Below, piece by piece: positions 27,489-37,499 of a DNA stretch of 64,000 nucleotides; the stretch's first letter is position 1; each line of letters begins with the position of its first letter. Under the pieces are notes generated by a model. That model had not been told where the DNA came from. It saw nothing but the letters and a program-made list of their open reading frames with translations, and searched no databases. Made by a program: the position numbers and the translations under genes. The DNA is from Callipepla californica brunnescens (Eukaryota > Chordata > Aves > Galliformes > Odontophoridae). The stretch spans positions 13,201,368 through 13,265,367 of the forward strand of contig JALIRH010000004.1 of the NCBI GenBank assembly GCA_023055505.1. The letters are read 5' to 3'.

Positions 27489-28688
27489 ACTCTAAAATTA
27501 GGTATTTAGCCATAAGAAATAGGCAAAGAAAGATTAATTCCACCATGTTAGTATTACCTATACAATTTCAGGAGCTGAAGAGCAATTTTAGAACTCTTCT
27601 CAGAGGCCGTGGGGTAGCTCTGTGCAGGTGTTGTAGGCAGATGTCCCTGCATGCAGTGGCAGCACTCCAAATATCTGTTCGCACAAGGACTCACTTGACA
27701 GCAAGAGTTCTGTCCCACTGCTTCCTCTTCTAGCGTGGGCATAACAGCTAGTGCTCTGAATATGTGGCTGTTTTATGTTCACACAGCCTAAGCACCCATT
27801 TTTCATCCCTTCTGATGCAAACACAGTGGGTGGAAAGAATTATCTGATGGGCCAACTCCGTGCTACAGGTTAGCCCTTTCTGTTTAATTAGACCACTACT
27901 TTGGTCTAGGGACTCCCTTATAATCTCAGTAAATTTATCTTTAAACTTGCTTAAGGGAAAAGGGATGCCAAACTCTGAAATATTATGCTACCACTGCGCT
28001 GCCGAAAGCTTATGCGTAAATTGTTTCAGAGCACCTTCTCCTTCAATTACACAAAATACTGCCTGATCATATTACGTATATTCTTTTCCTTAAACATACT
28101 GGTTATGAAAACTTTGAAAATGTTGATCATTGCTGCATTAGAAAACAGAAATTCACAGTTAGCCTCACTTCATGGCGTAAATGCGATACTAATTAATTCA
28201 ACATATTCAAATTGCAGCAAGTCGTTTCTGCTTAAGAGCAGAAAAGTACACCAAATAAGTGGCACCACTGAGAAAAGACTGAAAAAACCACGAAACAAAA
28301 ACTTGATACTGCAAGCTGAGGAACAGAAGTGCGTGTTCAGACATCTCTAAAAATTAGCATACTAGGATGAGGTCCTTTTCTTTCACTGTTTTCATTAGGG
28401 TAATGCTTGCTATACCTTGGTTTTAAAAAGCAATGGCACTCAGAGCTGTATGTAAAGTGTTACAATAGGCACAGGACACAATATTTATCCTTTCAGTGCA
28501 CTGCATAGTAAGGAAGCATGATTTCAGGTGCAGATGCAACTGCAGCGGTAACAGAGCAGGGAGAGTTGTGAAGTTTCTGTTCTCTTATCTGAGTGGGAAA
28601 GCAGACTGAACAGATGGTGTCATCTGTAGCCTCTCTCTGCAAACAGATGATTTCTACAGATAAACACACACCTGAATATTGCTGTCAT
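27489..28688. other. Downstream flank of APIP, including its 3' untranslated region
   Basis: On the minus strand the APIP 3' UTR runs from 28688 to lower coordinates for an unknown distance. Candidate poly(A) signals on that strand are a weak GATAAA (28489-28484) and an ATTAAA (27888-27883). Plus-strand frames here (for example 27985-28350) show no family similarity. Confidence 0.5.
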
Positions 28689-28788
28689 TCACAAGATCCC
28701 ATTTTCCCCTGCTGGATGTTTTGAAGGATCTAGCCCATGCTGCTTCATCTGCACTGCAATATCAAATAGGTAATCGTAGCACTCACAC
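28689..28788 (-). CDS. APIP: APIP coding exon 7 with stop
   Basis: 100 nt of coding sequence on the minus strand after acceptor TTCTAG. It encodes [20 protein letters not shown] and the C-terminal PAGENGIL, followed by TGA at 28691-28689. Human APIP ends in GENGIV at the same length. The 3' untranslated region continues to lower coordinates, with no clear canonical AATAAA nearby. Confidence 0.96.
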
Positions 28789-31700
28789 CTAGAATTAAAT
28801 GGAAAAACAGGTGAAGTGTAAAGTTAGGCTCAATAAATTCAAATCTTACTGCTTTTTATGATAACAGTTATCTTCCTTGAGCTGTACATCATCAGTGTGA
28901 TGGTCTGACTGGACAGCTGTTACCACTTATTTCCACTGCTGCTGAATGGAATGTCAGCAAGGACACCTCAGTGCCCAGCCTTTCAGCTACATGATCCCGA
29001 AGTGTTGCACTTCCAGCAGCAAATGAAGAATGCAATTTCCAACTCCCCCACACCCACTCCCCAAGAAAAAAGGGACTAGAGAAGGCTGCACGAACAGTGT
29101 TGACATCTGTCATATAAAAGCAGAGGTTATCTGTTGGGAACTCTATCAGTCAGAATAGATTGGAAAGAAAAATCAAACAGGGAAATCGTGCAGGAACCAA
29201 GTGAGTTCAGCAAGGCCAGAAGTTTACGAATATTCTGAATCACTGACAATAGTCAGAGATACAGCACAGCGAATACAATGTTGAGATACAATAGCAAAGT
29301 ATACCATATTCCTTAATTGTACTCACATTGTTTTGGCTTTTTCCCATGTCTCTCCCCATACATAAACTCCATGACGTCTGACCAGAACAGCGCAAGAATC
29401 TGGATATTCTTCCATTGCTTTTGCCATTCTTTCCTTGAGATCCTTCTCTTCTGGTGTATTCTCAATAATGGGAACCACCAGTGTATCATCGTATCTAAGA
29501 GTAAAACAGATTAAAATATATCTTGAAAACGAAATGGAATGTTTGGAAGAGTGAGTGATCTATCTTATACCTCAGCTCTTCCATTTCAGAGAGCTTTTCC
29601 TTGGCATTAAGGTGTTAGCAGATTCTCAGCATTAGAGATTTTTAAGCTCTTGAGTCACACTGCAGTAAACGAACTCAGGAATATTTCCCACTCTCACGAT
29701 CTGTTGGCAATATCTGAACCACACTTGAGGCACAAAAAGAAAATAACTCTTTAATGTATTAGATAGAGTCGTTTGTTCATGTATCATCACTTTGTAGTCG
29801 GGTCCCTTTGCAACTTTTTCAGACATTCTTCATCCTGTATTGGCATCGCCTACAAGCTTGATCTCAGATTAAATTATTCAAAAGAATCATATCACAAAGA
29901 AGGAAACAAAACTGTTTGCTGGAGAGCAGGAAAAAATTGAATTTAGGTAGTCCAAAAAGCCCCTGGAAATAAGATTGTCCTGCTAAGGCATATAAATAGA
30001 AAGTAAGTGTCAACACATGAAAAATAAATTCTTCTCTGATTGAGTGGTTGGTGGGCTACATGTGATCTTAAGAGAGCCTGAGAACCCTAGTTCCAAAGAC
30101 AAGATGATGCATGTTACTCAGTGCTCAGTGGAACTTGCCTAAGAGTTTCTTGTGAAGGAGATTGGGATATTTGGCATTGTTTGAACCTTAATTAACACTG
30201 GCAGAAACTTGTTTAAATAGTTTTTAATAAGTCCCCAGTTCACGTTCAGATTTATCATTGAGATCTCATAGATACTTCAAGAGTGGATGCTAGCAGAACT
30301 TACATAAAAAAACACAGAGGGGAAGCAATGGTAGAATTAATATAGCCTGTACTTCATTTACAAAATTAAGAGGTCTCGTGTCTTAGTTTTCAATGCTGAT
30401 GCTTTTCCCAAAGAAGTCTATAAAATATTGAGGGAAGAAAATAAGTGTTTGTAGGTTTACTTTGACTCTCATATATTCTAATCATTAAAATTAGATTTGG
30501 AGTGTGTGCCACTAGTTAGGATGTTTCAACTACGGGATTGGTTTCCTAGTTTCTACTTTGCACTTGGACATTAGTTTGGAAGCAGGTATAAACATCATAA
30601 ACTGCTTTCTGATCATAACCTTTTCTGTAAGAATTATTAGCTATATAACCCACAAAAGACTTTGAAAGAGTTAAACTATAGAGATAGAGAATATTTTACT
30701 GAAACATAAGGAGCCTGCAAAATAATTTGAGACAGTCTGAGATTTTGAAAGCTATTTACTACAGATTTAACTGTACAGAAGGCAAAGGTGTATTACTCCA
30801 GTGTTTTCAGGGATCATATTGAGGCCAGTAAATACTTCTGATTATCCTATCTGTAACATTTTCCAAGATGGATTCCAGAACTGATTTTGAACTCAGTGTG
30901 CAGTCTGGTGTGAGGAAAGGCAATGGAATTGATCTTGGATGGGTGAATATCTACTTAGCAAACAAGTAATCTGCAGCTTTGATATTTCCTTTTTTCTGAT
31001 ATGTTAGCAGGATGACATAGGACAATTTGTAGATACGGAGCACAATAAATACAGTGTTTCCTGACTAACATACAGGAATTTTGGAAATTCACAATGCAAA
31101 TTCAAAAAAACGTTGTTGTTGTTGTTTTCCAAACCAGTGTTAGACAGTTCAGTATAAGGGATGTTTTTACTAGGAAGTTCTGCCACATGAAAAATAGAAA
31201 TGCTAAATGCTAACAGGAAGGTAAAGCTGGCAAGTCAACCAAAACTCCAAATAAAATACATCCAGGCATAAAATCACGTGTCAAACATATTGTTTCCTCC
31301 CTTGCCAGAGGACAGTGGTTATTTGAAAAATTTTGCATCAAAAAGTGGAAAGAATTTAGCATTTCAATTTTTCATCTAATTGTCACATTATATAAATGTT
31401 GTTTGCTGGTCTCAATTCAATGCTCTGTGGGTGGAGTCCTCTAAACAAGCCATCACACATAATTTGGAATAACTCAGCACTTACCTCAGAGCTCGTCCTT
31501 GGAAAGTAATAACATTATCTCTAATGAGCTGTTTATTCTGATTTCTCTTTCAAAATCTGTCAAGTAAAATCTGAAATCCTCTACTCTCTTAACGTGCCCT
31601 AAACTAGCACAGGCAGTGATATGTGAAGTCCACCCAAACACAGTTTGTACTTTATCAAACCAGCCTAATGTTGGCTGGCTACAGCTTCAGTTTAACATTG

Positions 31701-34700
31701 TATAGATGTAACAACTCTGTTCTTGAGATATTTGTCAAGACAAGGCTCTTGATTTAGTTTGTTTCTGTAGCTCAACCGACCATAGTAACCTGGACTTTGC
31801 AAGACTTTATCTCAGATCTCTTCTATAGGCTTGAGACCTTCTTAGGGGAAGCCAACGACAGATTTATTCCAGAGGTCTTGCTACAACTTATTCACAACGT
31901 GCTATATTATACACTTGAACACAAAGAACTCAAATTACTTCTCACTTATTTTGCTGAAAACAAGCAGTCAAATAGCACATCTCTGCTCCTAAAAATGTAC
32001 CGGTAATAGCCTCCTGAAGAACACTTCTGGATTCCTTTTATCATCTCCTGATGGGTAATAGTGAACTCACTCCCTGGGTAAAGGAGGGTAGCCATCACAG
32101 CGGCCTTGGAATGAGTATGTATCACTGCACCTGCTCCTAAGAAAAGAAAAAGAGAAAAAAATATTGTTTTTTATAATATTTAAAAGGCATTTATTAAGTA
32201 AAAACTGTGAATGTGCTTGATTCATTTTCTTTGCATCTTAGCAAATGGTGATCTGCTGTATTAGAAGAAAAAATGCACAGCAGCCTAAATAGAGGTAGGA
32301 AAAAAGTGTTCTTCTATAAAGGATAATTATAGATTGTTTTAGGACACCAGCATCAACTTTTACTCAGTAACAAATTCCAGGAGAAAAACTACTAGCATGA
32401 AAGCAAGGAGAAACATTCCTTGCATAGTTTACGTCCTGCAAAAAGTGTAACGCTCTAACAGTTTTATCTGAAATCTGTGATTCCTAATGGATTTTCAAAC
32501 TTATTCATAAAAGTTAAATACTTCTATTGCATGCAAGCAGTTTTTCTCAATTATCCACTGATTCTCTGAAAAAATATTTATCTTACTGTACCATGATGGA
32601 AAGATAGAAAATAATTGTAATTAACTTTAGCAATCTGGCTGCAGAATTACAAAAAATATGAATTTTTCTCAGGTATATAAGGAAGTTTCTCATGCAGGAA
32701 GACCGGATGAATCTCCTTAAATCCCTTTTAAATCTTCCACAACAGAAAAGATCTCTATTACAGTCCACGTGTAGGCATGCTGATCAGTCCAGGTGCACAG
32801 AACATCATTTACAGCTCAAGTACCTTCAACAGCTTTTCCCAAAGTGGGACTGCGAGCCACGTTGCTACCTAAACGTATCAGGTAATCGCAAGAGATGAGC
32901 CTTCTGTAACATCTCTGACACCAGAAAAGGAAATGGATGCCCAACTGGAAACTGGCACTGTGATCAAAAACTAAAGAAAAGCTTCACCTTTCTTTCTCTT
33001 CATAATTTAGAACTTTTGACAATAGCCAAGGCTTGTCAAAGACCTCCCATTCCCTCCAACAGCCTATTCATAGACTACTAAAAATCAGTATTGGATAGAT
33101 GATCTCAGGTGTAGCTTTGTAATAAGCTGTAAAAGAGGCTTAAGGATGTTATTATGGATTACGTTCCATTTTAATGTGTGCCTGTATAAATTTATTTATT
33201 TCATAGGCCCATGTCTTTTTCACTGTGACTTTGATGTATAAAGAATCTGGTACTGAATTTTAACTTTGTTGACACCATTTCAGTCAACAGTAAACTAAAA
33301 GATTTCCTACATACCTCTCATGGTGTAAGCATTCATAAAAAGAGGTGTGCACTGGCTTTTCTTTAGTTTCTTGTGTGGTGGGGGACCACTGATGTCCTGC
33401 TCGTTCATGTCACAAACAAACATATCTTCTGGCTGTATAAGAGAAATTATTTTGACCTGTGATATCCTGAACAGTTTTATTTTCCTTCTAAGGAGATATA
33501 TACATACAGAAACACAACATATTTAATATAGAATGCAATTTTTACCTTGTAAAAATGCTGTAATAGGCTATATTTATTCTATCCACTAACACTAATTATC
33601 ATTACTGTCTGAAGTAAATAAATATATGGTACTGTCTTCCAGTACTGCTGTCAAGGAAATGTTTACAAAACTAGAATTTTCTAAGGAGATGGCTTATATT
33701 CAAATAATAGACCATCAAAAGCACAAATGGAAAAGTAGTAACTTACTAAAAAAGAAAAAAAAAGTAGCTCTACGGAAGCATTACTTTTGCATTACACAGC
33801 TACAGCTGGAATTGTCCGAGGTAGAAATAGAATTGTCTCATTAAAAAAATTAACAGGAAATACTCATTATGCTCAATCCACTGCTGCTGCCAGCAAAGAG
33901 CAGAACATCACAGCTGTGCCATATTACGCCTTTTCCTGTCTTATTTGCTAATTTTCCTAGCGAGCACTACACAAAACTTAAATTTCTATCAGCAGAGATT
34001 CCTTTCACTTTTCATTGTATTTCCCCTCAGAACTGTAAACCAACAAATCCCTTCCAAGTACTATTCTGTGTTTTTTTAGGGTTCTTGCTGTTCCAGGAAA
34101 GAAAAGGCATAAAATAGCCAACATCACCTTTTCTTGGAGCAAGCCCATCTATTTACTGAGATCAAAAGAAAGATTTCCAATCACTCAAATGACAAAAAAA
34201 TTGTGTTAATGCTTAATATGTGTGTACTACAGTAACTTGAAACTGTACTCAGATAGTTATAAAGCCTTTTAAACTTTAAAAAGAAGTATCTGATCTAGAG
34301 AAACTTTGTCATCTTTGCTTTAACCCATGCTGGCTGCAGGCTTGCCTGGTAGCTGAGTACTTAAATAAGAGGAGAAATCCAGTTATTTCAGGAATGCAGT
34401 CCATAGTATTAAAAGTCTAACTTTACGTAAGGAAAAATAAAACACTAAACATAGGAAATTTCACCCATCTGAAGATGAGCTCTAAGGTAGAAATATAGTT
34501 AAACATACCTGTATTCTTTCCTTCTGGACTCCTGAAGGAGCGATGTAGATTTCATTCCTAAGAAAATTTGAAGATAGGTAAAACTATTAAACAACAAGTG
34601 TCCTTGTAACAGCATGAGCATCAGAGCTCTAGATTCACTGAAAATGAAACAGCAAAACTGACTGCGATAACAAGACAACAAATTTACTGCTCTTCCATAT

Positions 34701-37219
34701 ATATGTTTTTGGTTTTGTTTTTTTTTTTGAAATGCAGCTGGATCACATAAGTGCAAATAAAATCTCTAGCTTCAAGGGATAACAAACAGTGCTTTCAACT
34801 TGACAAGAGATTCAGAATGCAATTTTGTTCTCTTTGTAAAGGAAAACACATAAGGTTCCCTTGTAATAATCCCAAACTCAGACCCCGGAATTCTGGAAAA
34901 AAAAAAAAAAAGGGAACAAAAGAAATTGCAAGCAGACAGTGATCTGTGAAAAAACTGCTACTTAAAAATCCAGAGTACCTATAAGCAGGCTCTTGTATTA
35001 TACAATATAAATACTTTCATTTTTGTTATAACTGTGTAATTTAGATATAGTTTCAAAATGAATTTGTATTTTTATTGCATTGATTAAAAAACATCACTTA
35101 ATACAATTAAGTGACAAATTCAAGTAGAAGTATATCATTTCTTCCAATGCTTTCATGAACAAAATCCATAAAAGTTTTAGCTTAAAATTAAATAGTTTTA
35201 AGGTGGCATCTGAAATATTTTTAATAACAGCAAAGAAAATCAGATTGCTATCTCATATTTAATCACTCTCTGATTTCAACAGCAATGCCTTAAATTTAGG
35301 AGCACAGAGACATCTAGTGAATAATTAGCCAAGTTACAGATGTACCTCCTAAGAAGTGTGAGATGCTTCAGTTTTTTCCTCACTTGTATAGAAATTAATC
35401 ATTCAGACTGTGAAATACAAAACAGCTGATAAAGAATTTTATATCCAGTTTTAATAATGCTATCCCATATCTTGGTATCTTCACTCTAAGTTAGTCCCTA
35501 GGAACACTGCAGTCAGTAATTCTGATCAGGAGGTAAGGTAAAACTACTTGCTAGAATTTCAGTTGTTCTTATGGAACAGTTCTAGGCTAGTCCACTCACT
35601 CTTTGCCTCATGGCTATTCATTCTGAAACATACCTACTGCTAATGCAGGTATAAAAATGAGTACAATCATTCAGATTACTACTCCTACCATGTAAGATGC
35701 ATTGGAAGCTACTCAAATACTTATTTCAGTGTTGTCTGAGCTACAAAGTGATAGAACTGTTGAAGAAAGCTGTACTACTACATCAGTGTATTCTCTGTTG
35801 AAGCCATTTGTCTTGTCAAAATGAAAACAAATTACATAGAAACAACAGAGAAAATAGCCCATATTTAGCTGCTGGTAAGCAATTAGCATTATAAAAATCT
35901 TTTTATAGATGAAGAACTTGAAAAAACAAGAATTAATCCTCTTGTCACTCCTTTGATTATTTTGTGCTGCTCTTTATTTGCAAAATTAGGCAGGAAAGTA
36001 AAATGACTTGCACAAAGCCATTAGAAAACCACAAATATTAGCATTCAGAGCTTTTATTTCAGATATACATTTACAATATATACAAAAACTAATGGCTTGT
36101 GTCGTTTTTTTTTTCTTACATAGGCTGCATGTAAGTGCAAGTCAAAAAAATGAGAGATCAGAAACTTTTAAGTTACAGTGTCACAGCACTCCACCATGGG
36201 GCAGTGGCAGATAGTGAAAGGTGTTTTGCAGAGTGAACTATTCTCTCTCTTTTTTTTTCAGTAGCCACTAACAGAGCTTCTGTTTCCATTAGAAGCTTTG
36301 AAAGTATGAATAGAGAGTTAAAAAGCAAAGTGGTGCTTCTTAGATACACACCAAAAATTGTTTTGCTCTTGCCTGCACTGCTGTCAAGCAGATCTCCTTA
36401 GAAATTCTCTCAGTAGAATAGTACCTTCTTTACTGAAGTAAATGTCATGTCTGCAACATGTCCAGGGTGGGTTTAATATCATCTTACCACTGAAACATTT
36501 GTGTAATCTAATCTAGATTCCATAGTCAATGGAATGAAAAAGGGAAAATGACTTGTTCCTTAAAAGCTACTAGTTCACTTTAGAGACAGAAGAAGGATAG
36601 AGAAAAGGTACTCTCTGAATTTTTCTCTCTTTTTCCATTGAAAGAATCTTAATCATTAACTCAGGCTAGACATCTTTCCCTTCTTTGGTTTAAATCTGTG
36701 GTAGTGTTTCCCTTCTACCTTCTTCACTTGCTTTTGACTTTCAAACATTTGCCACGGAACAGCACTGCCCTCACCCATTACAGCCATCCTTTATCTGTAA
36801 ATATCGTGGAATGATCGGAGTTGGAAAGGACTTTTAAAGATCGTAGAGTTTCTGCTTTTCCATCTTTACTCACCCATGTTTCAAGCTGATTCCTCCACCG
36901 GTTCCTGTTACCCAGCCTAAACCATAAAACAGTTTACAAAGTTCTGGGATAAGATTTCTAGGATGTAACTCTTCCTAAAAATAAATCGGGGAAAAAAAAA
37001 AAAAAAATTAAAGGCCACCAGAAAACTAAAAAGTTCTGAAGTTTAAATGGGTACTGCTTACACTTCAGTACGCCAGTCTAATTTATAAGATCAGTTACAA
37101 AAGGGCTGTGTTTGTATAATGTCCTCCTTGCTTTCCCTCGCTTTATGTCGGTGCCTCGTTACCTGCGCGGAGTCGCGCCCGTTCGCGAGCTCGAGGCCGC
37201 GGCCGTTGACAGCCGCCAT
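28689..37219 (-). CDS. APIP: APIP, methylthioribulose-1-phosphate dehydratase (complete, 7 coding exons)
   Basis: Spliced gene: 37219-37163, 36974-36874, 34557-34509, 33432-33315, 32136-32001, 29494-29327, 28788-28689 (57+101+49+118+136+168+100 = 729 nt, 242 codons plus TGA). Every junction is GT-AG and in phase. The product belongs to the class II aldolase-like zinc enzymes. By family knowledge it dehydrates 5-methylthioribulose-1-phosphate in the cytosolic methionine salvage pathway, and mammalian APIP also binds Apaf-1 and dampens cell death. Visible landmarks are the VTGTGGGIS motif (residues 41-49), Cys97, the zinc ligands His115 and His117 in IHTHS, catalytic Glu139 in THQEM, and the third zinc ligand His195 in RRHGVYVWG. 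These positions equal the human numbering, and the length equals human APIP (242 aa). The first 19 residues are poorly conserved. The gene is divergent to PDHX and shares its CpG-island promoter. The polyadenylation site is not settled; a weak GATAAA variant lies about 200 nt past the stop (28489-28484). Confidence 0.96.
28789..29326 (-). other. APIP: APIP intron 6
   Basis: 538 bp with canonical borders. No repeat or embedded gene seen. Confidence 0.9.
29327..29494 (-). CDS. APIP: APIP coding exon 6 (third zinc ligand)
   Basis: 168 nt on the minus strand, acceptor ACTCTTAG and donor GTGAGT. It encodes [19 protein letters not shown], a helical Lys/Glu-rich segment, [14 protein letters not shown] with zinc ligand His195, and ETWEKAKTM. 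Near-identical to vertebrate APIP over its whole length. Confidence 0.97.
29495..32000 (-). other. APIP: APIP intron 5
   Basis: About 2.5 kb, AT-rich. It includes a short GTT repeat near 31110. No embedded gene or recognisable interspersed repeat seen. Confidence 0.85.
32001..32136 (-). CDS. APIP: APIP coding exon 5 (zinc site and catalytic Glu)
   Basis: 136 nt on the minus strand, acceptor TTCTTAG and donor GTACAT, which is a weak donor. It encodes [19 protein letters not shown] with zinc ligands His115 and His117, and [10 protein letters not shown] with catalytic Glu139, ending in SSGGYYR. This is the active-site exon. Confidence 0.97.
32137..33314 (-). other. APIP: APIP intron 4
   Basis: About 1.2 kb. 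Nothing recognisable inside. Confidence 0.9.
33315..33432 (-). CDS. APIP: APIP coding exon 4
   Basis: 118 nt on the minus strand, acceptor TATACAG and donor GTATGT. It encodes [16 protein letters not shown], then a Pro/Lys-rich stretch, then [14 protein letters not shown] containing Cys97, which corresponds to the substrate-pocket cysteine of the human enzyme. Confidence 0.97.
33433..34508 (-). other. APIP: APIP intron 3
   Basis: About 1.1 kb. Nothing recognisable inside. Confidence 0.9.
34509..34557 (-). CDS. APIP: APIP coding exon 3
   Basis: A short 49-nt exon on the minus strand, acceptor TTCTTAG and donor GTATGT. It encodes [16 protein letters not shown], which closely matches the [13 protein letters not shown] segment of vertebrate APIP. 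It restores phase 0. Confidence 0.97.
35900..36060 (+). mobile_element. Possible MIR relic
   Basis: 'tttttatagatgaagaactt' and, after an insertion, 'gtaaaatgacttgcacaaag' recall the MIR core and its 'taagtgacttgcccaaggtc' segment. Strongly diverged, low certainty. Confidence 0.35.
36802..36855 (-). mobile_element. CR1 LINE 3' terminus, antisense
   Basis: 'atcgtggaatgatcggagtt', 'ggaaaggacttttaaagatc' is a diverged reverse complement of the CR1 3' end. It sits in APIP intron 2 about 20 bp from the exon 2 donor. Confidence 0.7.
36874..36974 (-). CDS. APIP: APIP coding exon 2
   Basis: 101 nt on the minus strand, acceptor TTTTTAG and donor GGTGAGT (phase 2 at the end). It encodes [18 protein letters not shown] followed by the glycine-rich VTGTGGGIS loop, the most recognisable N-terminal signature of the MtnB/APIP family. 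A CR1 fragment begins about 20 nt beyond the donor. Confidence 0.97.
36975..37162 (-). other. APIP: APIP intron 1
   Basis: A short 188-bp intron running out of the CpG island. It has an A-rich run on the plus strand (T-rich on the transcript) just before the acceptor, which serves as the polypyrimidine tract. Confidence 0.85.
37163..37219 (-). CDS. APIP: APIP coding exon 1
   Basis: The minus-strand ATG at 37219 opens 19 codons reading [19 protein letters not shown], ending in CAG before a GTAACG donor (phase 0). The start is chosen because it lies in the CpG island, gives the family's usual total length, and has a G at +4. The frame stays open further upstream with another ATG at 37480, but that one lies inside PDHX exon 1 on the other strand and is less likely. 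The N-terminus varies in this family, so this exon is less certain than the others. Confidence 0.82.
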
Positions 37220-37284
37220 AGCGCCGCCCCGTACACCGGGTCCTGCCGCGCAAAGGCGCGACCCGGGGCTGCCTGCGTAACGGC

Positions 37285-37294
37285 TGGGCGGGGC
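37285..37294 (+). promoter_or_regulatory. GC box (Sp1/KLF-type)
   Basis: TGGGCGGGGC lies midway between the two start codons. It matches the Sp1/KLF consensus. Function is inferred from motif and position only. Confidence 0.55.
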
Positions 37295-37302
37295 CGGGCC
37301 GC

Positions 37303-37310
37303 TTTTCGCG
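37303..37310 (+). promoter_or_regulatory. E2F-like site
   Basis: TTTTCGCG in the shared promoter interval, about 50 bp upstream of the PDHX start. It matches the E2F half-consensus TTTSGCG. No other evidence. Confidence 0.35.
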
Positions 37311-37357
37311 TTCAGGCAGCGCGAGGGGCAGCCCCGCGCCGGCAGCGAGGGCGAGGC

Positions 37358-37368
37358 AAGATGGCGGC
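37358..37368 (+). promoter_or_regulatory. YY1-type motif overlapping the PDHX start codon
   Basis: AAGATGGCGGC is a full match to the well-known YY1 consensus. The ATG inside it is the PDHX initiator. Such sites just downstream of the transcription start are common in housekeeping genes, and here the motif is also a strong Kozak context (A at -3, G at +4). Confidence 0.6.
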
Positions 37369-37499
37369 GTCCTGGTGGCGGAGCGGCGGTGCCGGGGTGT
37401 TGAGGCTGCTGCGCGGAGCGCGGCCGCTGCCGGGCGCCGGGCTGGCCCTGCCCGCCCGGGGGGGATGGAGGCTCCTGCACGGCACCCGCGAGCTGCTGG
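37361..37499 (+). CDS. PDHX: PDHX exon 1 (mitochondrial targeting peptide)
   Basis: 139 coding nt from ATG 37361 to a GTGAGT donor, phase 1. It encodes MAASWWR and then a Gly/Leu/Arg-rich stretch without acidic residues until the end, as expected for a matrix presequence. The start is chosen for its MAAS N-terminus shared with mammalian PDHX and a strong Kozak context. The frame is open further upstream (ATGs at 37145 and 37112), but those overlap APIP exon 1 or lie beyond it. Confidence 0.88.

Larger units (their letters stand above)
34558..36873 (-). other. APIP: APIP intron 2
   Basis: About 2.3 kb. It contains A-rich runs, a possible MIR relic at about 35900-36060 and a CR1 fragment close to its 5' (right-hand) end. 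Confidence 0.88.

Noticed and set aside
1..28688. Search for EHF (ETS-domain) exons left of APIP
   Set aside because: No sequence encoding the ETS or pointed domain was seen. EHF would lie outside the window.
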